Positions 38,244 to 49,105 of a stretch of DNA of 64,000 nucleotides are shown here, piece by piece. Position 1 is the stretch's first letter, and each line of letters opens with the position of its first letter. The stretch is from Unio delphinus. Taxonomy: Eukaryota; Mollusca; Bivalvia; Unionida; Unionidae. The translations under genes were made by a program, and so were the position numbers. Where the stretch lies: the NCBI GenBank assembly GCA_029339505.1, contig JAQISU010000058.1:3239501-3303500 (forward strand). Reading direction: 5' to 3'. The notes under the pieces were generated by a model, which was given only the letters and a program-made list of their open reading frames with translations, was not told where the DNA came from and did no database searches.

Positions 38244-38249
<6 letters not shown>
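37249..38249. other. Unassigned sequence, possibly an old mobile element
   Basis: 1 kb with intermediate GC content (especially 37370-38165). An 85-codon minus frame (37911-38165) and a 67-codon minus frame overlap there but show no motif that I know. The plus-strand words 'QQLYETDVLPWPHHP' near 37400 recall a Tc1 transposase segment but are not followed by its catalytic E region. Confidence 0.3.

Positions 38250-38331
<82 letters not shown>
38250..38331. repeat. (CT)n microsatellite
   Basis: About 82 bp of ct, followed by a few gaac units (38348-38364). Confidence 0.95.
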
Positions 38332-38333
<2 letters not shown>

Positions 38334-39149
38334 CTCTCTCAAACATTTGAACGAACGAACGAACGGTACTCGAACGAGGGAACAGTTGCACAAGTTATGC
38401 GCGATCTCAGCATCACTTTTACAGTAATAAAGACGATCACTACTTGTAGCGTTCTGCAAAGGTTGGGGTGGGGTACTTCCAAAATATTAATTAAAATATT
38501 ATAGAAGTTCCACCTGGCTCGTGAATTTAAATTTAGATTAAAGACCAAATAGGTATACGGCTCTGAGCCCCCAGTTATATATATATATATATAACACGAA
38601 GATGAAATTCAACAATAACAATTTAATGAAACCTATAAAGTTAAATGTCACATAATCACTTGTCCTCTAAGTGATAGCCTATTTCATCTTATGATTTTCA
38701 GTGTGAGTTCGATTTTCCACCTGGCCTTTGGTTGTACTCATCTATTATCCTATCCTTCCGCTCTTCCTGAATTTCACCTCTCCCGATTTCTCTCCTCCCT
38801 TCACTTTCCTTCCTTTCTTTATCACAACAATTGGGGACACTTCTCCTGGTCTGTCCCCCGAAACTTCCTCTTCAGATTTCCCTCTTTCCTTCTCTTCCTT
38901 CCGTCTATAACGGAGACACTGGGACCACTCACTAATCTGTCCCCCGAAGCTTCCTGTGAAAATCACCAGGCGTTAACATATGGTTTATCAAATCTCACCT
39001 CACACTAAATCATCCATTAACCATCAGATAAGGCTATTACGTTTTAGGACACGCATACATACACATCGAAATTCCCACACACTCTTACAGGGAACCAATG
39101 GGGTAATAGCACGATATCATATATCCATACATCATATCACATAAGTATA

Positions 39150-39152
<3 letters not shown>
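38332..39152. other. Pyrimidine-rich block with an imperfect duplication
   Basis: A short (TA)8 tract lies at 38577-38592. At 38740-38965 the plus strand is strongly ct-rich. Two about 100-bp halves resemble each other (e.g. 'ctgtcccccgaaacttcctc' and 'ctgtcccccgaagcttcctg'). The 105-codon frame across it (38691-39008) is not recognised. Confidence 0.45.

Positions 39153-39209
<57 letters not shown>
39153..39209. repeat. (TA)n microsatellite
   Basis: About 55 bp of ta. Confidence 0.95.
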
Positions 39210-39210
<1 letters not shown>

Positions 39211-40159
39211 CTCGTTGTACTTATAATACTACGACAACCAGATGTATGTCTGTACACTACACTCCCACAAGCGTACACAAATATTCAAATATTCATATTA
39301 TTAATTTCTCACAGTGAAATCATTTCAAAGATAACAATCAATTTCTATAATTACATGGATAATGTGCTATTGTACTATAAAATAACCACATAGCAAATTA
39401 TAATAATATTAATTCTTACGACGGCTAGCAAGCAATACGATTCTTTACAAATAGGAACTCATTCTTCAAATATACAAACATATCAACATCACAAATAATT
39501 ATTCCTACTACGATTTTAGTAATAATACGTATATATAACGATCTACAATTAAATGCAGTAGCAGAAAGCAAAGATCAAACAAATAGCTCACTGACCTTTT
39601 TAGAAGCTATACTTAGAGTTCTGGATCTAAGCGTTTCCCGCCAATTAACGTATGGCTACGGAGTTCCAATTCTTTACAGACAATCCTCCTTAACGGGTAA
39701 TCGGAAACTAAAGCTAGCCGGCCGGTTAAAGATATTATATTTTAAAATAAATCAGGGTCCCACCCCTTCCTCGATTCTGATTGGGTAGCGCTGGGGCCCT
39801 ATCCACTCGACGTATTCAATCTGGCGGTCAGTCAGCGTATCCAGAAGATAAGGCACGCCCACTCCTTCTGGCAGCTTCTTGATGTACAAAACATTATCCC
39901 AGTTCAAGGGTGCTAATTAAACTTCTGACGGGCTTTTGGTCAGCTTCCTCTCTTAACTATGGCAACTTACGTAAGGGATGGTGTTAGCCTGCGGTCATGT
40001 GCAACAATAAACAGTGGCTTGTCCGACTTACTTGATAACACATGGTTCTAATTTAATTTTGAGTCGGGCAACGCCACACTACTCCAGTATCTCACTCATC
40101 AGTATTACCAGGAATGGACTAAGAGGACTGGAACAACTCACCGTCCAAACGCTACCGTA
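39210..40159. other. No recognisable feature
   Basis: AT-rich in its first half, more balanced from 39620 on. No ORF or repeat family recognised. Confidence 0.4.
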
Positions 40160-41115
40160 AGTGCAGACAGATCAATATTGCACCTGATCTTCTCCTTATT
40201 CCAATAGCATGGGAAATGCAGAGAACATTAGAAACCATTCTGCGTTGCCTTTGTCAACCTCACATCCGCATTCGATGCGGTTAGCATGTCAGGTTTGTTC
40301 AAAAGACTCAGGAAGATCAGCTGTCCTCGTACACTCCTCAACTTTTTTCTTTCATTTTAGGACAACATACACAGCATGGTATAGGTGATTGTTCCGTATC
40401 AGATAGCTTTTGATAAAATTTGAAATGAGGCATCACTTGATGACCTCTTCAGATATGAATTCATTAACTACAACTTCGACGATCAATAGAAGGAGTCTAC
40501 CTTTATACTAGTTCTGGCAATAAGTTGTATAACCTAGCCATGCTGAGAGCTAAGACCAAAAATACAGCACGTCATGATCACAGAAAGCAGCTCCCAGAAC
40601 CTCGTGGGCTTTCTATCAGGTGCAATCATCATGTTACCCTCAGGATCAACATCTCGAAACTAACATTCATATGGCAGGGCATCTCACACCAGCCAACCAT
40701 TACATTTGATTGTGTTCCTCTTGGGGTGTGGGGGTAGTCAGAGAGTTATGTTACCTAGGATCGATAGTAACATACTACCTGTCGCTTGACGAAAAGATTA
40801 ATATCCGCTACTAAAAAGGCGACCACCACCTTTGGCCAATCACAAAATGTGCCTGGGAAAACAAAAAACGTACTATGAACAGTAAGATGAGTATTTATCA
40901 GGCATGCCTCCTCAGTATACTGTTGTAAGACAGTGAAGCATAGATTGCCTGCACGACCCAAGAGAAGATATCAAAGTACTTATTTCTCCGTAAAACGTGT
41001 ATCTTTCGTCGTATTACATAACATAACATTGGCCAGGACAATCTGCCAAATATCCTGAATCTGATCATTTGGAGCAGAATTACGGATCTTGCCAGGGCAT
41101 TCTACGCCATATGAA
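40160..41115 (+). pseudogene. Fragment of a second LINE type (RT to C-terminal region)
   Basis: Across several frames: 'CVAFVNLTSAFDAVSMSGLF' (40245-40305; RT motif A region with a conserved FD), 'LRKISCPRTLLNFFLSF', then 'YNLAMLRAKTKNTARHD' (40527-40577), and 'SKMSIYQACLLSILL' with 'ISKYLFLRKTCIFRRIT' near 40880-41010. These are the landmarks of LINE proteins in which 'AKTK' precedes the FADD box. The FADD itself is missing, and stops and frameshifts are numerous. It shares no close similarity with the LINE copies at 0.8 and 7.1 kb, so it is a separate family. Confidence 0.7.
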
Positions 41116-41690
41116 CGATGACTAAGTATTCTTCAATGCTTAGTCAATAACCTTAAAACAAGCACATCAATCATTATATTATGTTTATTTCATTGTATAT
41201 TTATGGGCCCTGTGATCTGCATAATTTTTGTTGGTTCAACTGTGGAGAATAGGTTTAGGTATATATAGATCAGATATTATAATGTTTATTAAACGTAGGA
41301 ATGTTGAAGGAGAAATTTTCATACCTAACGGCATCACTTTATATAGCTAAAGTCCATCTCCAGTAACTTTAATTTAGTTCTATACAACTTTTATTTCAGT
41401 TTCAAACATTGCTGCTATAGACAATTTTTCTCGTAAGGATGATGTTTTAACAGAGGTACACTATACAATTCAAATATCATGATATATTGCATTGTTCATA
41501 TTGGAACTTCAGGAAACAAGTGCTCGTGTTCACACAATAGCTGTTTTAATTCACTCTTTTCCTGCTGTGGTAGATGTGACAATTTCTAGTCCAGATTGCT
41601 TCATATTTATGAAGTCCGAAAATTGTCACTGCTGTCGTAGTGCATTTCATCATTTACATTATCTGTGTAATGTACAACTACACAAGTACA
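41116..41690. other. No recognisable feature
   Basis: AT-rich non-coding sequence between the LINE fragment and the integrase remnant. Confidence 0.4.
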
Positions 41691-42990
41691 AGTACAACTA
41701 ATTGATTAAATCATTAACTTGGCTATCGCTACCAAAATACTGCTTCAAAATATTTATAATATCAAACTGATAATGTTTCCTCTTCTCGGGAGTGTTAAAG
41801 ATATTATTGAAGCCTTTTACTTTCTTTTCAATTGTATAAAGACCATACAGTTTATCCCAAGAAGATTCTAAGTTATATGTGAGAGAGCCACAATTCTCTT
41901 ACGAGGCTGAAAACTTAATTTGTATTTCTCTCATATCTTTATTCTATTTTTGACCCAGTTAAAGGACGATTAGGGTTTGCTACTTCACGTGTCTTTGGCA
42001 AATTATATTTGTGTGTTATTGGGATTTTTCAGTCATATCGCTACGATATCTGCAGTGGCAGTTTATAGTGATGTCTAGCACTGGGGCATCATGCCGCAGA
42101 CATGAAGCATTACCCTGACGCCAGGCCGATACTAACCTCTTAATGCTGAACGCCAAGCGAGGTAGCTATTAGTACCATTTTTGTAAGTCTTTGCTGTGAC
42201 TCGTCAAGGGGTCGAACCCACGACATCCCGCTTCCAAGGCGGATGCTCTAACCATTAGGCCACCGGAGTGGTTCAAATTATATTTGAAATCAGAGGCAAA
42301 GTCAATAAGATTAATCTTGAAATCTTCATTTGAAAGAAGTTTATCGTTTAATATATTTAATGAAACACCGATAATATGTTCATAATCTTGTTCCAAAGGA
42401 CTAAATCCTCACATTTCTCGAATTCCGTAGCAGCAAATCACTGTCGGTGAATAAACTAATCCCAGTCTATATCAAAGCAATATGACCGAATCATATTTTC
42501 AAACATTGAGTAAATACTCTCAAATCCCACTGAAAGTCAAGGTGATAGACAAATTATTTAACTTGTTGGACGAGTCATGCATTACTTGATGGAAACGTAC
42601 AGACACAAAAATTGATCTTTGATCAGGCAAGTCATTTGGGAAGACCAACAAGTGTAGACGAAGCTTTAGCTGTGGCTTTAGTTTTAATATATTTCAAAGG
42701 AGTTGTCTCTGAAGATTACAACGAGTTTCGAATGACTGATTTTTTCTTAGGGAACGGGTTGACACATTCTACAATTGTTCTGCTAAATGATTCACCAAAT
42801 CCAGGAATATGTTGCCTATAAACCTTTTATCTTCTAATCGCGTTTTTTTGTTAAATGCCATTTACAGGTTTGACAAGACCTACATTATTCAGAAACATCA
42901 CTTTATATTCTCGACCAGTTAAAGCGATTATATTGCATGACCATCTTCGCAAGCCAAGGGTTTGTTAACCCAATCTACATCTTGACGGAT
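41691..42990 (-). pseudogene. Gypsy element C: integrase remnant, Gmr1-like, split by a SINE
   Basis: Reading the minus strand: the zinc finger end ('SDVSE.CRSCQTC', about 42880-42920), then 'PGFGESFSRTIVECVNPFPK' (42740-42810; core with the first acidic position now E), 'YIKTKATAKA' (42670-42700), 'NMIRSYCFDIDWD' (42465-42500), and 'HIIGVSLNILNDKLLSNEDF' (42325-42384). After the SINE follow 'TREVANPNRPLTGSKIE' and the GPY-type module ('LYTIEKKVKGFNNI', 41790-41840). Many stops. Gene order around it cannot be judged because no RT or protease is next to it. Confidence 0.7.
42022..42274 (-). mobile_element. SINE family A, copy 5 (inserted in integrase remnant)
   Basis: Reverse orientation: cagtcatatcgctacgatat at the left, catcatgccgcagacatg and acctcttaatgctgaacgcc in the body, and the tRNA-like head (complement) 'ctctaaccattaggccaccg' at the right. 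It interrupts the integrase between 'FKYN' and 'LPKTRE'. The flanks share aattatatttg (42000-42010 and 42277-42287), a likely target duplication. Confidence 0.9.
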
Positions 42991-43275
42991 CGAAAAGCTA
43001 CATCAGAGCTTTGTTCTAGCGACATCTACTGGAGTTCATGTGTTACCTCCCTTATCATGTAATTCCAACTAACCAGTAGTGTGTTTCATTGTATATTGGG
43101 CGAAGATGTGTGGTGGCAATTGACTTATCAAGGATACAAGAGAGAAGCCATTAGATGTTCATTTGGGTGAAATGTATTTGTGCAAACACGGAACGGCACT
43201 AGAAAAGGGCTTATTTATCAGTCCACGCAAGTTGTGTATTCCCGTTGTCTCAAGACAACTTAACTTTGATGGATG

Positions 43276-43648
43276 AGTTGACTTTTCGCCGCATAAAATG
43301 AAATTCACAGAACAGAAGCACAGATATATCTACCCGATATGCGAACGTATAGATAGGGTTATCGGAACCTTGGCTAGTGAAGATGCTAAATGACCGGCTG
43401 TGGAGACGAGGACTGATAGCATAACAGCGGCTACTAAAACAACCACATTCCTACTTCCAGAAAAGAAAGATTTTAATTGGGATTTAGCGGATTTTCTCTC
43501 TTCACAAGAATTTGTTCCAGTACCACTAAATGATTGTAAACATTGGGAGAAAGAAGAATTGACGAAATGTTTGCAACAGCTGAAAGAAGCAGAACAAGCC
43601 TTCTCATCCAACAGCAACTGCGAGAAGAATTACAAATTTTGGATATAG
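43276..43648 (+). pseudogene. Unrecognised ORF with one internal stop
   Basis: From 43276 to 43648 a single frame is open except for one tga at 43392-43394. It reads 'PHKMKFTEQKHRYIYPICER', 'LLPEKKDFNWDLADFLSS' and 'ECLQQL'-like 'CLQQLKEAEQAF' near the end. It is rich in charged residues and helical in character. It could be an old gag-like or host-derived piece. I know no family that matches. The minus strand is also open here, which lowers confidence. Confidence 0.25.
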
Positions 43649-44383
43649 GACCCAAATTTAGATATATAAGGTGGCAAAAACAGTCATCAGCCCCACTCTC
43701 CCCCCCCCCCCCGCACAAGGCGGAAACCATTAGATTTAAATAAGTCTCCCAAAATATTAACTTTATAATTACGTCGTGACAACAACAATTATCTTTCAGA
43801 CACATGGGAAACAAAAACATCTCAGATGTACATCTACTTAGTCCCATCCACCCACCATGCCTTGCCACGACCTGACATTTAGAACTAGCTGTGTGAGTGC
43901 ATGTGGGTCTAGTCCCACTGAACGATTTCGCGTGGGACTAAAACGTCCCGAAAATGGAGAAAATCTATCACCACACTATGTGTGCATTCAAACGTTGTGG
44001 GACGTAGCACTATTCCGTCCCTATCAAAACAATCAATCAGCCCCCGGTCGCAAATGCCCTAGTGGGAGAATTCTACCTTAATCATTATTAACGAATGAAC
44101 AAACATTTTGACCATCCATTGGTGACTCGTTAACTCGTAAAGACGGCTTCCAAATTAGCTAAACTGAACAATGCCCACTTCCATTCACATCGTGTCATGC
44201 TAAACCTAAAGCCAAAGCATGAGATAGAAATGTCATGATGCTTAAAGCGGCACAATACCGGATAGAAGAGGTCTTTAGAGAAGAAATTAAAAAGAAGCAA
44301 GAAGAGTTGACTAAGACGTACAGACTTCAGAAGCAGTAGCAACAACAACAGCAACAGCAGTAGCCAGAACGAGGCTTTGTGGA
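43649..44383. other. Unassigned sequence upstream of the 5' LTR
   Basis: Contains a C-rich run at 43697-43713. A 75-codon plus frame (43857-44081) has no recognisable motif. A short helical frame near 44240-44340 reads 'YRIEEVFREEIKKKQEELTK' followed by caa/cag-rich sequence. Confidence 0.35.
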
Positions 44384-45534
44384 TGTCAAGTGCCAAATTT
44401 TTCGTCAGTGAAATCCAGTAATTAATTCGTAGGCTAGCCGACAATCAACTGTCTTGGAGTAGAGTTTGAACGGAAAGAATGTTAGTTTACCTCGGTCAGA
44501 CTGTTACAATATTTAGAGTGAAAGCGGACTGAGTGTTTCACACGCTTAAAATTAGGTGATTCCGCACGCAGAGCTATCAAAAATGATTAGGACAAATGAT
44601 AAGGTGACATTTCGATCCTACTTGGCATTTTTGGCATCTTGATAGACGGTTTTCAAAAGGTCCGCAAAAATAGCGTTTATACCGATTGGTCAAATGTATA
44701 GGAAAGAGGGTTGGGTCGAAACCTAGAATTGGGGAATATATTCTCTGAGTTAATGAGTTTTGAATTAGTCTAGGAAGACCTCTGCAAGAGACGGTCAGCA
44801 TTTATTAGTTCCATCATAGGAGAAGACTCCGGGGGTAATTTTACAGCAGTGCCTTCGTAATAATAAGCTCAGGAAAGTCCGCCGGAAATCAAACGGCAGA
44901 AGCACGTCAAAACACAAGGAAAAATAGTTTGTTTGAAGTAATAGCGAGGAAGTCGGAATTCAGAGACGGAAAACAAGTTGGAAGACAGAGTTGTGTAATC
45001 CCGCTTACAACCAAAGGGCAAGCAAGTCAAGACGAACGCAGAAGAGAAAAAAAGAGAACCAGTCGTCGAACAAGGTCATTTTGAATCACCCAACAGTCCA
45101 ATGCTAAATGAACATTCGATTCCATGATGAAATTTACTCTCAGCATTAAAGGCTAACTTCGTTTAGTTTTATTAGTGTTTGGGATTTTTATGAATGTATC
45201 CATTATTTTAAAGCTTCAGTTTATGTATTTCTGAACTAAGTGTATTCAGAAAGAAAGAAATTGTAATTCACAGTGTCATTCTTTTCTTAATTGTATTTTT
45301 AATTAAATTCATATTTTATCTTTACGGGTCTCGTGTGTTGTCTTGTTCAAAGTACCATCTCAGATTACTATATCCATTGACCGGGCAAATGACTCCGTAG
45401 AGATCATCTTCCAGATAACGATAATTAGTGGGAGGCGGTCTTCAAGTGTTGTTTTTCCAAGTTGCGCAATACCTCTGACCAGGCCTTGTGCAATATTGTA
45501 CTAATGACCCTTTGATAACCGGCAACACATTACA
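44384..45534 (+). repeat. 5' LTR
   Basis: Starts tgtcaagtgccaaatttttc, ends ggcaacacattaca; 1,151 bp, the same length as the 3' LTR. It should contain the element's promoter and polyadenylation signals; an attaaattc word precedes the 'gggtctcgtgtgttgtcttg' segment, which may be near the R/U5 boundary. The solo LTR at 29423 belongs to the same family. Confidence 0.95.
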
Positions 45535-45537
45535 AAC

Positions 45538-45562
45538 TGGGTTGCTCGTCCTGGGATTTGAA
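45538..45562 (+). other. Primer-binding site
   Basis: Begins tgggttgctcgtcc three bases after the LTR and continues ctgggatttgaa. The complement ends in ..CCCA like a tRNA 3' end and includes TTCAAAT, the typical T-loop word, so complementarity to a tRNA appears to reach beyond the acceptor stem. The core gctcgtcc resembles proline-type primer-binding sites of other retroelements, with small insertions; the tRNA is not certain. Confidence 0.55.
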
Positions 45563-46021
45563 GTTTTCATTGTAAATGAAGTAATCTGAGCGTATTTTGA
45601 ACAAAGGCATAAATTGGTTATTATTGTTAAGTAGGAATCGAGTGAATCAAACATTGTCTGCTATTCTGTATACTTGCATGCAAATTGTTTACGTTAAAAG
45701 TGGTTTGTAGAATTTGAGATTTATACCTTCTGTGTGAAATTACCATAAAGCGCTAGAGCGGTACTACCTAAATAGTCTCTTGAGACAAGAGCCAATATAG
45801 GGCCAGTACTGTATTTTAGACAGCAATTAATCACGTCTCGTTAGCAGTATCCCACTGTTACTGGAATTTCTGTCTGGTCAATTAATTGCGGCTGATTTGA
45901 CCTGTCCATCTCGCTGCAGACACAGTTATTTTAGGTCAAACTATTTTCGTAGGAAGAATCCCTGATTGTAGGTCAGTTAAGGACATAGTTCTAGAGAAAA
46001 AGGAAAGACAAAACATACGTA
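45563..46021 (+). other. Leader between primer-binding site and gag
   Basis: About 460 bp without long ORF; presumably the untranslated packaging leader. Confidence 0.5.
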
Positions 46022-46879
46022 ATGGCGACAGACAGACAGTTACTAAAGGAATTTAAATCCATTGGCAAAGACGAACTTGGGTACGACGGAGACAAGCTAA
46101 CTGAATTTATGGAAAGAAGTTTGAAAGAACATAAGAAAGAGAAAGCTCGAGAGAAGGAGAAGGAGAGGGAGAAAGAAATGGAACTCGCGCGACTACAAGC
46201 GGAAGAGAAAGCTAGAAAACGAGAACAATTAGCCATGGAACGAGAGAAGGAGAAAGAAATTGAACTCGCCAGACTACAGGCGGAAGAAAAAGTAAGAGAA
46301 AGGGATCATATGCTAGCCATGGAGAAACTAAGGCTGGAAGCCGAGTTCAGGAGGGGTGAAGAATCGAACGTACGTCCGGACACCCCGAGTAGTCGCGTGG
46401 AAGACAGACGACCCATACAGTTAACCATGCCGATATTTAATGACAAGGAGGAAATAATTGACAACTTTTTGACGCAGTTTGAAAAATTGGCCCTGGTCCA
46501 CCAAATACCTAAGGACCAGTGGGCCATCAATATTTCAGCCTTTTTGCAGGGGGAGGCGAAAGATGTGTACCACAACATGACCCCAGCCGAGATAGACGAT
46601 TATGACACTCTGAAGAAAGCTTTGCTTCGCCACTATGAGTTGTCAGCGGAAACGTTCCGGAAACTTTTTAGGGAATCGTCAAAAAGGGCTACCGAAACAC
46701 ACGCGCAATTTCACAGTCGAGTGCGCGTGATTTTTGACAAATGGATAAAAATGTCTGGCACCGCGTTAACGTACGAAGGTATTCGTGAAGAGATTTTAAA
46801 GGAACACGTGTTAAGTACCTACAGAAAAGATTTAATTGTGTTTTGGTGGAGCGCGAATTCTCAACTTTGGATGAGATAA
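46022..46879 (+). pseudogene. gag, N-terminal and capsid part
   Basis: Begins at ATG (46022) and encodes 285 residues before a stop. Residues 1-30 are followed by a strongly charged coiled coil (about 33-115; runs such as EKEREKEMELARLQAEEKAR). From about 135 ('TMPIFNDKEEIIDNF') to 275 lies a retrotransposon capsid domain of SCAN-like type ('FLQGEAKDVYHNM', 'YDTLKKALLRHY', 'ETFRKLFRESSKR', 'FHSRVRVIFDKWIK'). It should assemble the particle. The frame is lost at 46838-46845 by a one-base shift at TTTT; the continuation is at 46843-47214. The shift is probably a mutation, though slippage at TTTT is conceivable. Confidence 0.85.
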
Positions 46880-47214
46880 GCATAATGGCCGAGCGCTATG
46901 AGAGCGCGCATGCGCGTCCAACTACTTGGAACGGTAGGGACCGACCTGGAATCGGTGAGCTTAGAAAGACCACTGAGGTGGCACCCCAGAGACGAAATGG
47001 TCAAAATGGTGGGAGGCAAGGGGCCGGAAATCCCAGCCAAGTACATTTCCGTGGGTCGGGAAAGACTCAAGGGGTAGATAGGGATACCTCGGGTAGAAGA
47101 GGTGAGCCAGTATGTTATGGCTGTAATAAACCAGGCCATGTTGTCAAGGACTGTAGAAAGTATCGTCCGACAACGGTTAATTCGGTAACTCCGAATACTG
47201 TTAAGAAAGGGTAA
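46843..47214 (+). pseudogene. gag, C-terminal part with CCHC zinc knuckle
   Basis: Continues the capsid end ('EREFSTLDEISIMAERYESA'), passes through a basic, Gly/Gln-rich nucleocapsid region, and carries one perfect zinc knuckle CYGCNKPGHVVKDC (C-X2-C-X4-H-X4-C, about 47110-47154), which binds element RNA. It ends at TAA (47212-47214), in the same frame as the following protease-integrase ORF, so only one stop codon separates Gag from Pol. The start shown is just the frame boundary, not an initiation site. Confidence 0.85.
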
Positions 47215-48822
47215 ACAGTGGAGTCTACGAATGTAGCGAGAGCTACAGTAAATGGTGAGGAAGCCACGGTACTGTATGACACCGGCTGTAGCTACCCGGC
47301 CTTGGTAGACCGTAGATACGTTAAACCTGGAGATTATACAGGTGAGACGGTAGAAGTACAGTTTGCTAGCAGGACGAAGGATTCGCTTCTGGTCGTTAGC
47401 ATAGACCTTGATTCGCCATATGTAAATGGGCGAATTCAAGCAGCGTGTTTGTCGGGACTATCTCATGACGTAATATTAGGGTGTAGGTATGTGTTGCCCC
47501 AACCTAACCTTATGACGTGTAACCCTATACATGTCGGGCCAGTGGAGACGAGGGCTATGAAGCGAAGGTCAGAGTCGAAGCCGCTAAGATCCGTGACTTC
47601 GCCCATAGACATTTTGGTACCTGGTGAGTTAGAGAAGCTTCAAAAGGAAGATGTGTCTCTTGACAAGGTACGTAGGTACGCGACGGACGGGTCCGTACGG
47701 AAATTGCCAGACGGCGAGGTTAAGTTCGCGACAAAACGCGATATTTTGTATCGGTACGCCAAGAAAGGGGTCGATACGTTTAAACAAGTTGTGGTACCCG
47801 TAGGGAAGCGCGACGAAGTGCTTAGGTTAGCACATGAGGGTCTTCTCGGAAGCCACATGGGCGTGGCGAAGACCAGAGATAGGTTGGTGAGGAAGTTTTA
47901 TTGGCCAGGTGTGCATGGGGATGTGAGGAGGTTTTGTTTGTCATGTGACAAGTGTCAGCGAGTGGCACCGAAGACCTCCCATCGCCCAGTGCCACTAGGA
48001 ACCACCCCACTAATTGATGAACCTTTCTCGAGAGTGGCGATGGATTTAGTAGGGCCGATTAAGCCGGCGGCAGAAAGTGGAAATCGGTATATATTAACGG
48101 TCGTAGATTACGCTACCCGGTACCCGGAGCCAGTGGCCTTGATAAACATTAAGTCAGTCACGGTAGCTGAGGCCTTGTTAGGGGTCTGGTCGAGAGTCGG
48201 AGTTCCAGACGAGATACTGACCGACCATGGGACGCAGTTCGTGAGCCAGGTGATGGAAGAGGTAAATAGATTACTCTCCATTAGACACCTGACGACTACC
48301 CCGTACCACCCGCAGTGTAATGGGCTGGTAGAACGTTTCAATGGGACATTGAAACAGGCTTTAAAGAAGCTATGTGAAGGTCGACCTAGGGATTGGGATC
48401 GATACCTTCCGGCGATACTGTTCGCGTATCGTGAAGTACCGAAGGCAAGTTTGGGTTTTTCACCTTTTGAATTAGTTTATGGGCGGACGGTAAGGGGACC
48501 CATGGCTGTCTTGAAACAGTTATGGACGGATGAGCAAGCATCCGAAGAAGTGCGTACAACATACCAATATGTTGTCGACTTGCGTAACAAACTGGAAGAA
48601 GTTTGTAAATTGGCTCAAGAAAATCTCTGCGACGCAAGGGGACGTCAAGCCAAGTATTACAACAAAAAGGCGAAGGAACGTCACTTTGAGGTGGGTGACA
48701 AGGTGTTGTTGTTGTTGCCATTGGAGCACAACAAGCTGCAAGTCTCATGGAGGGGGCCATTTGTTGTAACAGAGAAGAAAGGTGGACAAAACTACCTGAT
48801 AAGGATAAGTTGTTCCACGTAA
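47215..48822 (+). pseudogene. pol: protease-integrase ORF (RT and RNase H absent)
   Basis: One open frame of about 535 codons directly after the gag stop (numbers count from the GTG at 47218). Residues 10-105: aspartic protease with 'VLYDTGCSYPALVD' (active site DTG) and 'DVILGCRYV'. About 115-150: linker with 'ETRAMKRR'. 206-246: HHCC zinc finger (H206, H213, C243, C246). 270-375: catalytic core with D276 ('VAMDLVGP'), D336 ('ILTDHGTQF') and E372 ('GLVERFNGT'), 35 residues between the last two, a complete DD35E set. About 500 on: start of the GPY-type C-terminal module ('VSWRGPFVVTEKKGGQNYLI'). A frameshift near 48800 cuts the end. No RT motifs occur anywhere. Protease matures the particle; integrase inserts cDNA. 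Confidence 0.9.
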
Positions 48823-49025
48823 ATCTTTTGAAGCGGTACCGTGTGCGAGAACCACCCACGGAGTTCGTGGTGGCTACCGTCGTGACGGAAGAATCGGACG
48901 ACAACGCAGGGCAGGCGGAAGTACTCCCTAGTTGTCCGTTGACGAGGGAGGAAACCTACGTCGATAATGTAGGAGCGAATTGTTTGAGTCAGTTAGCAAT
49001 GGCTGAAGTGAATAGGTCACCTTAG
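48747..49025 (+). pseudogene. pol: end of integrase module and spacer
   Basis: After a one-base shift near 48800 the integrase module continues here ('KLFHVNLLKRYRVREPP'). A spacer follows ('EVLPSCPLTREETYVDNVGA') to a stop at 49023-49025. In Gmr1-like elements a similar acidic spacer leads into RT; here it ends about 65 bp before the polypurine tract, which places the presumed deletion point close to this end. The upstream part of the frame (48747-48800) overlaps the main ORF out of frame and is not coding. Confidence 0.7.
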
Positions 49026-49091
49026 GACATGTAACGGGAGCAGTATAGTACACCGAAAAAATTGGGAGAGTAAAAATACCGATTTTTCTCT

Positions 49092-49104
49092 TAGAAAGGG
49101 GGTA
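49092..49104 (+). other. Polypurine tract
   Basis: The sequence tagaaagggggtaa immediately before the 3' LTR is the expected plus-strand primer of reverse transcription. Confidence 0.8.
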
Positions 49105-49105
49105 A

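Noticed and set aside
47640..48904. Minus-strand ORFs across the protease-integrase region
   Set aside because: Antisense of a strongly conserved integrase; composition-driven openness only.
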